DNA of 64,000 nt from NCBI RefSeq assembly GCF_035989305.1, contig NZ_CP108514.1:248001-312000 (forward strand), written 5' to 3'. The stretch comes from Streptomyces sp. NBC_01233. GTDB lineage: Bacteria > Actinomycetota > Actinomycetes > Streptomycetales > Streptomycetaceae. A program made the position numbers and the translations under genes. The notes under the pieces were generated by a model, which was given only the letters and a program-made list of their open reading frames with translations, did not search any database and was not told the DNA's origin. Positions 19,001 to 26,502 of the stretch are shown here, piece after piece. The stretch's first letter is position 1. Each line of letters begins with the position of its first letter.

Positions 19001-19504
19001 TCAGCGGCCGCGGCGGTTGTCGTAGACGGTGAGGGACAGCGCCTTCATCGCGGTCTCCGCGCGCTTGGCGTCCAGGCCCTCGTCGATGGCTTCGCGGGCG
19101 GCGGCCGCCGAGGTCTGCACGGGGTGCGGCAGGCCCTCGTAAGCGGCGATCCGGTAGGCCATCGTGCGGCGGGCCGTGCGCTCGGCTTCGGTCACCCCGT
19201 CGGCGGTGAGGGGGAAGACGGCGGCCTGGTACGTCGCGATGCACACGAGGGTCGCGTCGGCGAGGCCCTCCGCGTAGCCGTCGGCCGGCACGGCGTCCTC
19301 ACGCTCGGGCCTGAGGAAGGCGAAGACCTGGCGGCGGGAGAGGAACGAGCCCGCACCCGCGCCCAGGCCGGCCGCGCTCGCGCAGACCAGGGCCATCAGC
19401 CGGCCGGACAGGAGCAGGCCGGCGCAGGCTCCCGCGACCGCACCGCACGTCACCAGGACGAAGGTGATCATCAGGTGGATGCGCTGGGCGGGCGGGGACT
19501 TCAT
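19001..19504 (-). CDS. membrane protein with cytoplasmic helical tail
   Basis: I take the ATG at 19504 because CATACT lies 6 bases upstream as a -10 box; a GTG at 19519 is possible. Of 167 residues, two hydrophobic segments (about 12-30 and 36-52) form a hairpin in the membrane. The remaining 110 residues are Ala-rich and helical, with the ADGVTEAERTARRTMAYRIAAYEGLP block. No recognised family. Confidence 0.65.
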   Translation of the reverse strand: MKSPPAQRIHLMITFVLVTCGAVAGACAGLLLSGRLMALVCASAAGLGAGAGSFLSRRQVFAFLRPEREDAVPADGYAEGLADATLVCIATYQAAVFPLTADGVTEAERTARRTMAYRIAAYEGLPHPVQTSAAAAREAIDEGLDAKRAETAMKALSLTVYDNRRGR

Positions 19505-19598
19505 GCCAGCAGTATGCACAGCGCCGTGGCGCCCGCCGCCCCTGCCCCGTCCGGGCAGGGCACCCCGGTCAGCACCGTCACCCCTTGCGGTGTCGCGC

Positions 19599-19650
19599 GT
19601 CGGACGCGGTCGTCGGACGTGGCGGTCGGACGCGGTCGTCGGACATGCGC
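19599..19650. repeat. 26-bp tandem duplication
   Basis: Two adjacent 26-base units starting GTCGGACGCGGTCGTCGGAC; they differ at three positions near their ends. They lie just past the 3' end of the RNA ligase gene, and further GTCGG/CAGACGCGG fragments continue into that gene. Confidence 0.8.
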
Positions 19651-19651
19651 C

Positions 19652-20654
19652 TCAGACGCGGCGGTCGGCCGCGTCGAAGCGGACCAGGGACAGGGCTCCG
19701 GCGTGCAGGGAGTCCTCCAACGCGCGCTGCGTCGCCTCGTCCAGACCGCCCAGGGCCTCCGCGACCTCCTCGGTGGCGTCACGGGCTATCTCGGCGGCCA
19801 GGTCTCCCGGCGGGGTACGGGGCCCCAGCTTGCTCACGGCCGACGCGGCCCGGGCCGGGGTGAGCAGGCCGGTGCCGTGCACGAGCAGCCAGCCGGGGAC
19901 ACCGGCCGCGCCTTCGGCGGGTGCCTGGTAGGGGCGCGAGCCGTCGAAGCGCTCGTCCTCGGCGAAGGCGGGCTGCTTGAACTTGGCCATGGGCCGGCCG
20001 GGTTCCCGGGTTTCCCCGGCGGGCTTGACGACCAGGCCTTCCGCCAGGTTGTCCGGCAGGGCGGGCAGGCCCAGCAGGCCGGGCAGCCGGGTGGGGAAGA
20101 CCACCGGCAGTTCCTGGAGCCGGGCGACCGGGCCTTCGGCCAGCAGCGGGACGCAGACCAGGCCGGCCGCGTCCGCCGCCGCGCGCAGCGTCCGGTCGGC
20201 GACCCAGCGCAGGCCGTCCCCGTCGGCGACGGTCGCGTCGAAGGGCAGCCAGTAGCAGGTCGGGCGCGTACCAGACGCCGGTCTGTACGGGCTCCGCGCC
20301 CCGGGCCGGCGGGACGTCGGGGTGGGGGTAGCGGCCGCCCGCGAGTTCGCCGTAGAGGGTCACGACCGCCGAGGCCGCGGCCCCGCACTCCGCCCGCAGG
20401 GCCCGGGCGCAGCGGGTCGCCGCGACCGCGAGGGCGGGCCAGATCCGGCCGACGCCGAAGAACTCGTCCAGTCCGGCGTCCGCGAGCAGCTCGCGCCGCT
20501 TGGCCGGATGCACGCCCTCCTCATCGCACACGACGGCGAAGTTGGCGCCGTGGATCTTCTCGTGGGCGACCCAGTTCCGTCCGCGGACCTCTCCCAACCG
20601 GCGGTTGGCGGGGATCTTCGGATACGGGGACCAGGGGCGGGGTTCGAGGTGCAC
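19652..20654 (-). pseudogene. RNA ligase (DRB0094/Rnl5-like), broken by a +1 frameshift
   Basis: The N-terminal frame (from GTG 20654, VHLEPRPWSPYPKIP) has the nucleotidyl-transfer motif EKIHGANF with the Lys that takes AMP. The C-terminal frame has motif IV EGLVVKP and motif V KFKQPAF. The two frames meet near 20249-20250, where one extra C turns an expected LLLPFDATV into a shifted LLLAALRR; deleting that base restores one continuous ligase of about 330 residues. TACCAT 6 bases before the GTG suggests a leaderless start. Either a real inactivation or a sequence error. Confidence 0.8.
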
Positions 20655-20837
20655 CGCGCGATGGTAGCGAGCACGACGGGTGCGGAGCACGGGATTTCCG
20701 CGGCGGGGCGACCCGGTCCGGTGGTCCGGCGCCACGCCCGCACCTCGGGCCCGAAAGGATCCCCGGCCGGAACGTGCCCGGTGGGTGCCTTCTAGGGTGG
20801 CCACGACAACTGACCTGCTTGGAAGGGGAATCCAGAC

Positions 20838-20862
20838 GTGTTCGCTGTGATCTACAGGTGGC
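20838..20862 (+). pseudogene. first codons of an antibiotic biosynthesis monooxygenase-like gene
   Basis: A good ribosome site (GGAAGGGG) precedes a GTG that encodes VFAVIYRWR, the characteristic start of streptomycete ABM-family proteins. The homology stops after about nine codons, where the sequence becomes the opposite-strand metallo-hydrolase. Only the 5' tip of the gene is left. Confidence 0.55.
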
Positions 20863-21171
20863 GGGGTTGGCCCGCTCCTTGCCGTTGCCGATGCCGGTGT
20901 CCACCAGGACGCGCAGCCCGTCGACGGTGAACGCGAAGCTGTGGCTGTCGAGGTGGAGGATGCCCTCCTCGTCGGCGAAGTGGGGGCGCAGCCAGTCCTG
21001 CCCGGCGACGACAGCGGGGGTGGCGTCCGGCAGCAGCCACGGTCCGGTGGCGGGCGGCAGGAGCGTCTCGTCGATGCGGTGGACGGTGACGTCGCCCACG
21101 GTCCACGCGGGGATGGTGGGCGGCCGAGTGGCCGGCTGGGTGGTCGGCCGGGTGGCCGGCGGAGTGCTCAT
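20858..21171 (-). pseudogene. MBL-fold metallo-hydrolase, 3' truncated
   Basis: From ATG 21171 the frame encodes the N-terminal part of a metallo-beta-lactamase-fold hydrolase: TVHRIDETLLPPATGPWLLPD, then FTVDGLRVLVDTGIGNGKERANPA. In intact members this is followed by the HxHxDH zinc motif, which is absent: homology ends at about 20860 and the frame runs into unrelated sequence. The missing part is about two thirds of the protein. The MFS remnant lies upstream on the same strand. Confidence 0.75.
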
Positions 21172-21221
21172 GTCGGTTCGTTTTCCTCGGTCTCGTGACG
21201 GACGTTCGGTCGTTCGGTCTG

Positions 21222-21558
21222 TTACGGAGGGTCGTCGGGGACGCCGTGGGCTCCCCCGCGGCTGCGGCGTGCCGCGGCGAGTGCCCCCAGGGCTGCGACG
21301 GTGAGCAGGGCGGCGACGGCGTAGCAGGGCCAGCGCAGCGCCAGGGAGTAGGTGCTGAAGACCACGGTGATGGTCAGCGCGGACAGGCCCCCAGGCGGTC
21401 TGGTAGGAGGAGCAGAGCGGGGTGGGTGCGCTGGATGCGGCGAGGAGGGCGGCCAGGATCGAGGCGCTCAGGGCGAAGGCCGCCGTGCGATGGCCCGCGT
21501 TCCCGCGGACGGCTCGGTAGGGCGACGGCGCAGGTGATCGTGGTGTGACGGCGGGCAT
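21222..21558 (-). pseudogene. MFS transporter reduced to its two ends
   Basis: The start (MPAVTPRSPAP, 21558) leads into a typical first helix FALSASILAALLAASSAPTP. After YQTAW a run of five Gs instead of four shifts the frame; read in the next frame it continues GLSALTITVVFSTYSLAL and then jumps to a C-terminal helix and tail (YAVAALLTVAALGALAAARRS) ending at TAA 21222. Around ten membrane segments are missing. It faces the amidase remnant across the operator-like sites. Confidence 0.65.
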
Positions 21559-21576
21559 GGGGCAGGCCCCTCGGCG

Positions 21577-21601
21577 CTAAACGCAATCAGTTCGCTTTAA
21601 G
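21577..21601. promoter_or_regulatory. TetR-type operator-like site 1
   Basis: A 25-base AT-rich site in the MFS/amidase divergent region, with imperfect dyad CTAAACGC...CGCTTTAAG. It agrees at 19 of 25 positions with the site just upstream of the TetR gene at 22451-22475. Confidence 0.6.
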
Positions 21602-21624
21602 TCACCGTAGAGCCACGCAGTCAC

Positions 21625-21647
21625 CTAAAGCAAACCATTAGCTTTAG
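21625..21647. promoter_or_regulatory. TetR-type operator-like site 2
   Basis: A perfect 7-base inverted repeat, CTAAAGC/GCTTTAG, with a 9-base spacer. It shares the CTAAA-GCAA and GCTTTAG elements with sites 1 and 3 and lies 24 bases from site 1. Confidence 0.6.
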
Positions 21648-21745
21648 ATGCGCCGACCGCCACGCCGCGGTCGCCGTCGTCGCCCAGCACATCCACTCCG
21701 TCGTCGCGCCCGCCTACCGTGCGGAACCGGAACCGGAGAACCACG

Positions 21746-22454
21746 ATGCAGCCGCATGAGCTCCCCGACTGCAGCCGCCGACGCGGTCCGCACCCGGCAG
21801 CTGTCCCCCGTCGAGCTGGTGGAATCCGAACTCGAGCGCATCGAACGGGTCGAGCCACACCTGCAGGCGTACGTCTGCGTCGCCGCCGAGCACGCCCGCA
21901 AAGCTGCGCGCGAGGCCGCACACGACATCGCGACCGGCCGCTACCGCGGTCCGCTGCACGGCGTCCCGATGGGCCTGAAAGGCCTGATCGACGGGGCCCG
22001 CACACCGACGTCCGCCAGCTCCCGGGTCCGCGCCGGCCACCGTGCGCAGACCGACAGCACGGTCGCAGCACGCCTGGCGACAGCCGGCGCGGTCCTGCTC
22101 GGCAAGACGCACACCCACGAGTTCGCGTACGGCCCGGCCACACCACAGACGCACAACGTCTGGGACCTCGACCGGGTCGCCGGCGGGTCGAGCGGCGGGT
22201 CCGCCGTCGCCACGGCCTCGGGCTCCGCGACCTTCGCCCTGGGCACCGACACCGGCGGGTCGATCCGGGTGCCCACCGCGCTCAACGGCGTCGTCGGCCT
22301 CAAGCCGGCCTACGACCTCGTTCCCCGCCACGGCATCACGTCCCTGTCGCGGTCGCTCGACCACGTCGGCCCCTTCCGCGTCGGCCATGCGTACGAGCAG
22401 ACCTGCCCCGCCCACGGCCACGGGCGCCCGGGAGGCGGTCGTCCGGCTCACTAG
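21746..22454 (+). pseudogene. amidase-signature protein with start frameshift and internal deletion
   Basis: The natural start appears to be ATG 21746 (MQPHEL, with GGAGAA upstream), but one extra C in a CCCC run near 21764-21767 shifts the frame; a lesser ATG at 21756 opens the main frame. That frame encodes the amidase core with the catalytic Lys (GLKGLID), the RVAGGSSGGSA loop and the Ser in TDTGGSIRVP. After SLSRSLDHVGPF the text jumps directly to RVGHAYEQT, which belongs at the C-terminus of the family, so about 200 residues are missing. Probably inactive. Confidence 0.7.
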
Positions 22455-22475
22455 AAGCAATGATTTTGCGTTAAG
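22451..22475. promoter_or_regulatory. TetR-type operator-like site 3 over the tetR promoter
   Basis: A 25-base site (CTAGAAGCAAT...GCGTTAAG) that matches site 1. It overlaps TAAGGT (22472-22477), which serves as a -10 box 6 bases before the GTG of the TetR gene, a layout expected for autorepression. Confidence 0.6.
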
Positions 22476-22483
22476 GTGACGGC

Positions 22484-23047
22484 GTGAGCAGGCAGATGGT
22501 GCGCCCGGGCGGGCGCAGCGCCCGGGTCCAGACAGCGGTGCACACCGCGGTGCGCGAACTCACCGCGGAGATGGGCCGGGACGCCCTGACGGTCCCGCTG
22601 ATCGCCCAGCGTGCGGGCGTGACCCCGTCGACGGTCTACCGTCGCTGGGGGGACCTGCAGGAGCTGTTGTCGGACGTCGCGGTCGAGCGCCTGAGGCCCG
22701 AGACCGCACCCCAGGACCACGGCGCCCTGTCGGCCGACCTGACGACCTGGGCCGAGCAGTTCCTCGACGAGATGTCCTCCCCCGCCGGCCGCGCCTACAT
22801 CCGCGACGCCCTGCTCGGCGACCCGGACGGCAGCAACGCCGGCCGGTGTTCCGCCTATGCCGCCGAACAGATCGGCGTCATCCTCACCCGCGCGGCCGAA
22901 CGCGGGGAGCGGACACCCGACGTCGAAACGGTCATCGACCACGTCGTCGCCCCCCTGATGTACCGCCTCCTCTTCCGCCCCCAAGGCCTCGACACCGCCT
23001 ACGCGCTGAACCTCGTGACGGCGGCTCTCGGCGCGACCGGTCCCTAG
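22484..23047 (+). CDS. TetR-family transcriptional regulator
   Basis: The 187-residue protein starts at GTG 22484. Residues 15-60 form the helix-turn-helix (VHTAVRELTAEMGRDALTVPLIAQRAGVTPSTVYRRWGDLQELL), followed by a C-terminal ligand-binding/dimer domain of the TetR_C_11-like kind. It is intact, while the genes it probably controlled (amidase, MFS, metallo-hydrolase) are damaged. It likely represses itself and the divergent pair through the three similar sites. Confidence 0.85.
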   Translation: MSRQMVRPGGRSARVQTAVHTAVRELTAEMGRDALTVPLIAQRAGVTPSTVYRRWGDLQELLSDVAVERLRPETAPQDHGALSADLTTWAEQFLDEMSSPAGRAYIRDALLGDPDGSNAGRCSAYAAEQIGVILTRAAERGERTPDVETVIDHVVAPLMYRLLFRPQGLDTAYALNLVTAALGATGP

Positions 23048-23084
23048 CGGGGCAATGCGGTTCGTTCCGAGGTGGCCGTGGCCT

Positions 23085-23090
23085 TACGGT
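23085..23090 (+). promoter_or_regulatory. -10 box TACGGT, probable leaderless start
   Basis: TACGGT ends 6 bases before the ATG of the following GNAT gene, which has no ribosome site. Confidence 0.5.
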
Positions 23091-23096
23091 GGCGCG

Positions 23097-23612
23097 ATGG
23101 TGCACGTGCGGGAGATGGACAGGGCCGACATCGAGGCCGTCTCGACGATCCGCGTCCGGGGTTGGCAGGCGGCGTACGCCGGCATCGTTCCCCGGACGTA
23201 CCTGGACGCGATGACGGTCGAGGACGACGCGGGCCGGCGGCGGCAGTGGTTCTCTCAGCCGCGCAGGGAGTCGAGAGACCTCGTGGCGGTCGGCGACCGC
23301 GGCCCGGTGGGGTGGGTCTGCTTCGGACCGTGTCGCGGCCGGCTGCCGGGCGTGAGGCGGGTGGGTGAGGTGTACGCCCTGTACGTGTCACCGGATCTGA
23401 TCGGCCGGGGCATCGGCCGGAGGCTCCTCAGCGAGGCGCACGCCCGTATGCAGGACCAGGGCTTCGCGGAGTCGGTCCTGTGGGTCCTCCGGGACAACCA
23501 GCAGGCCCGGCGCTTCTACGAACGGGCCGGCTACCGGGCCGACGGCGCAACTCAGGACGACGTCTACGACGAGATCGCACTCTCCGAGCTCCGCTACCAG
23601 CGCGTGCTCTGA
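23097..23612 (+). CDS. GNAT-family N-acetyltransferase
   Basis: The 171-residue protein starts at 23097 (MVHVREMDRADIEAVSTIRV). The CoA-binding pattern VYALYVSPDLIGRGIGRRLLSEAHARM is followed by LWVLRDNQQARRFYERAGYRADG, the classic beta-5/alpha-4 N-x-x-A-x-x-F-Y element of RimI-like enzymes. Substrate unknown. Confidence 0.85.
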   Translation: MVHVREMDRADIEAVSTIRVRGWQAAYAGIVPRTYLDAMTVEDDAGRRRQWFSQPRRESRDLVAVGDRGPVGWVCFGPCRGRLPGVRRVGEVYALYVSPDLIGRGIGRRLLSEAHARMQDQGFAESVLWVLRDNQQARRFYERAGYRADGATQDDVYDEIALSELRYQRVL

Positions 23613-23679
23613 GTCCGCACGGCTCTGCCTCCCGGCCTCGGCGGCCGGCGCAGCCGCAGGCCGGGCCCGGCCCGGCCCG

Positions 23680-26454
23680 TCACAGGGGGTCCACGTCCAG
23701 GAAGGCGGCGAGGGCCGGTTCGGCGCCGCCGGGTGTGCCGGGGAGGAGCAGTTCCGCCCAGATGACCTTGCCCTCGGGTGTGTACCGCGTGCCCCAGTGT
23801 TCGCTGAGCTGCGCGACCAGGAACAGTCCGCGCCCTCCTTCGTCCGTGGTGGCGGCGTACCGCAGGTGGGGGGCGGTGCTGCTGCCGTCCCACACCTCGC
23901 ACGTCAGGGTGTGGTCGTGGAGCAGCCGGACGCGGACCGGGCCGCTGCCGTGCCGCAAGGCGTTGGTGATCAGTTCGCTGAGGATCAGTTCCGTGGCGAA
24001 GCCGAGTTCCGACAGGCCCCACTCGTCGAGCTTCTTCGCGGCGACGCTGCGCATGGCGCCGACCGCGCTCGGCTCGAACGGCACGTCCCACTGCGCGACC
24101 CGGTCCGGGCCGAGGGTCCGCGTCCGCGCGATCAGCAGGGCCACGTCGTCGGTGGGACGGGCCGGCAGCAGCATTTCCAGTACGGCCCGGCAGCTGTCCT
24201 GCGGGTCCCGGTCGGGATGGCTCAGGGCCGCGCGCAGCAGTTCCAGACCCTCGCCGATGTCCCGGGTCCGCTCCTCGACCAGCCCGTCCGTGTAGAGGAC
24301 GAGCTGGCTGCCTTCCGCCAGGAACAGTTCCGCGGTCTCGAACGGCATGCCGCCGAGCCCCAGAGGAGGTCCGGCCGGCAGTTCGACGATCTCCGTCGTG
24401 CCGTCGGGAGCGACCACCAGGGGCGGCAGGTGCCCCGCCCGCGCCATCGTGCAGAGCTGGGACACCGGGTCGTAGATCGCGTACAGGCAGGTCGCGCCCA
24501 TGATGCCGCCGCCACCGTTCGTGTCGGCGCCGTCCCCGTCACGGTCGTGGTCGATGCGCTGTACGAGGTCGTCGAGGCGGGCGAGGATCTCGTCGGGCGG
24601 CAGGTCGAGGGAGGAGAAGTTGTGCACCGCCGTGCGCAGCCGCCCCATGGTGGCGGCAGCGTGGAGGCCGTGCCCGACGACGTCTCCGACGACCAGCGCG
24701 ACCCGGCTGCCCGGGAGCGGGATCACGTCGAACCAGTCGCCGCCCACTCCCGACTGTGCGGGCAGGTAGAAGTGCGCCACGTCCATGGCGCTCTGCTCGG
24801 GCAGGGCCCGCGGCAGCAGGCTGCGCTGGAGCGTGACGGCGAGGGCGTGCTCGCGGGTGTAGCGGCGGGCGTTGTCCATGCTGACGGCGGCGCGGGCGAC
24901 GAGTTCCTCGGCCAGCGACAGCTCGTCCTCGTCGAAGGGCTCCTTCTTCTGCGACCGCCAGAAGTTGACCACCCCGAGTACGACACCGCGGGCCATGAGC
25001 GGGGCCGCGATCAGCGAGTGGATCCCGTACTCGACGATGGCCTGGGCGCGGGGCGGGTCCTGGGCCTGCCAGCCCGGGGCGTCGGACAGGTCGGTGACCA
25101 GCTCCGCCCGGCCGGTGCCGTAGCCCCGCGCCTGGGGCGTGGACGGCAGGAAGTCGATCAGCCGGCCGACGGGGTAGAGGGGATGGTCGGACCGGATGCC
25201 GCTGACCGCGGTGCGCCTCATGTCGGCGCCCGGGGCGGGTTCGTCACCCTCGAGCACCTGGTCCGCCAGGTCGACCGTGACGAAGTCCGCGAACCGGGGG
25301 ACGGCGACGGCGGCGAGCTCCTCGGCCGTCCGCACCACGTCGAGGCTGGTACCGACCTCGCCGCCCGCATCGTAGAGCAGCTTGAGGCGCCTGCGGGCCG
25401 TCTCGGCCCGGGCGGTCAGGACCCTCATCTCCGTGGAGTCGCGGATGGTGACCGCGCTGCCCTCCGGCCGGCCGCGGGGGTGGGTGGGCCGCTGGTTGAC
25501 CACGAGCAGCCGGTCCCCGCTCTCCAGCACCTCGTCGGTGGCCGTCCGGCCCGAGAGCAGCAGGTCCGCCATCCGGCGGTCCAGGCCCGGTACGTCCGCG
25601 ATGTGGCGTCCGTCGGCGTCCTCCGGCAGCCCGAGCAGTCGTTTGGCCTCGTCGTTCGCCAGCAGCAACCGTCCTTCACCGTCGGTGATCAGCACCCCCT
25701 CGCGGACCGCGTGGAGCACCGCGTCGTGGTGCTCGTACATGCGGGTCATCTCCTGCGTGCCGAGCCCGTGGGTCTGGCGGCGCAGCCGTCTGCTGATCAG
25801 GGCCGTGCCGCCGGTCGCCAGGGCCAGGCCGGTGGCGATGGCCAGGAGGATGACGGGGAGCTGACGGTCGACGACGCCGCTCACGTTCTTCACGGTCAGT
25901 CCGGCCGAGACCAGGGCGACGACCTTGCCGTCGGGGTCCTTGACCGGTACGACGGCCTGGATCTCCTTGCCCAGGGGGCCCTGCACGCTCTCGGTGAGGA
26001 CGTTCCCGGCGAGGGAGGGCTTGATCGTGCCGACGAACCGTTTCCCGATGCGGTCGGGCTGGGGGTGGGTGTACCGGATGCCGTTGGTGTCCATCACGAC
26101 GATGAAGTCCACGCCGGCGGCCTTGCGGGTCTCCTCGGCGAGGGGCTGCAGGACGGCGGACGGGTCCCGCGTCTTCAGCGTGTCCTCCAGGCCCAGGGAG
26201 TGGGCGAAGGTCTCGGCCACGGACACCGAGCGGTTGCGTGCCTCACGGTCGATGTCGTGGCGCGACTGGAGTACGAGGGCCAGCAGCGCCCCGGCGGCGA
26301 GCAACACCACGATCGCCACCTGGAGGACGAATACCTGTCCGGCGACGCTCCTGGCTCTGTTGCCTAGCGGTGACCGCACCGACGTGCCCGGCACGGGTGG
26401 CAAGGAATGGTCACGCACCCAGTTGTAGCACTTCCGGGCCTGCATGGCTCCCAT
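23680..26454 (-). CDS. SpoIIE-type PP2C phosphatase with sensor, PAS, GAF and kinase-like ATPase domains
   Basis: A 924-residue multidomain regulator. Residues about 38-60 and 200-220 are membrane segments around an extracellular sensor domain (Cache-like). Then come a PAS domain (EGVLITDGEGRLLLANDEAKRLLG), a GAF domain (about 350-545), a SpoIIE/PP2C phosphatase domain with metal-binding DWFDVIPL and GDVVGHG, and a C-terminal HATPase of anti-sigma-factor type (ELITNALRHG, GGRGLFLV). Such proteins dephosphorylate anti-anti-sigma factors and can also phosphorylate them. No sigma factor or antagonist gene is nearby. The start is uncertain by up to 30 codons. Confidence 0.85.
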   Translation of the reverse strand: MGAMQARKCYNWVRDHSLPPVPGTSVRSPLGNRARSVAGQVFVLQVAIVVLLAAGALLALVLQSRHDIDREARNRSVSVAETFAHSLGLEDTLKTRDPSAVLQPLAEETRKAAGVDFIVVMDTNGIRYTHPQPDRIGKRFVGTIKPSLAGNVLTESVQGPLGKEIQAVVPVKDPDGKVVALVSAGLTVKNVSGVVDRQLPVILLAIATGLALATGGTALISRRLRRQTHGLGTQEMTRMYEHHDAVLHAVREGVLITDGEGRLLLANDEAKRLLGLPEDADGRHIADVPGLDRRMADLLLSGRTATDEVLESGDRLLVVNQRPTHPRGRPEGSAVTIRDSTEMRVLTARAETARRRLKLLYDAGGEVGTSLDVVRTAEELAAVAVPRFADFVTVDLADQVLEGDEPAPGADMRRTAVSGIRSDHPLYPVGRLIDFLPSTPQARGYGTGRAELVTDLSDAPGWQAQDPPRAQAIVEYGIHSLIAAPLMARGVVLGVVNFWRSQKKEPFDEDELSLAEELVARAAVSMDNARRYTREHALAVTLQRSLLPRALPEQSAMDVAHFYLPAQSGVGGDWFDVIPLPGSRVALVVGDVVGHGLHAAATMGRLRTAVHNFSSLDLPPDEILARLDDLVQRIDHDRDGDGADTNGGGGIMGATCLYAIYDPVSQLCTMARAGHLPPLVVAPDGTTEIVELPAGPPLGLGGMPFETAELFLAEGSQLVLYTDGLVEERTRDIGEGLELLRAALSHPDRDPQDSCRAVLEMLLPARPTDDVALLIARTRTLGPDRVAQWDVPFEPSAVGAMRSVAAKKLDEWGLSELGFATELILSELITNALRHGSGPVRVRLLHDHTLTCEVWDGSSTAPHLRYAATTDEGGRGLFLVAQLSEHWGTRYTPEGKVIWAELLLPGTPGGAEPALAAFLDVDPL

Positions 26455-26502
26455 CGCGCACGGCGCGCTCCGGATCTGTCACGCCCCGTCCTGAACGGAC
26501 GG

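Noticed and set aside
18671..21304. An 877-codon plus-strand open frame
   Set aside because: It is low-complexity Arg/Gly/Ala text opposite the membrane-protein, RNA ligase and metallo-hydrolase genes, whose motifs are clear. High GC makes long antisense frames common.
23797..26367. An 856-codon frame opposite the SpoIIE gene
   Set aside because: Antisense shadow with no domain; the minus strand has PAS, GAF and PP2C motifs.
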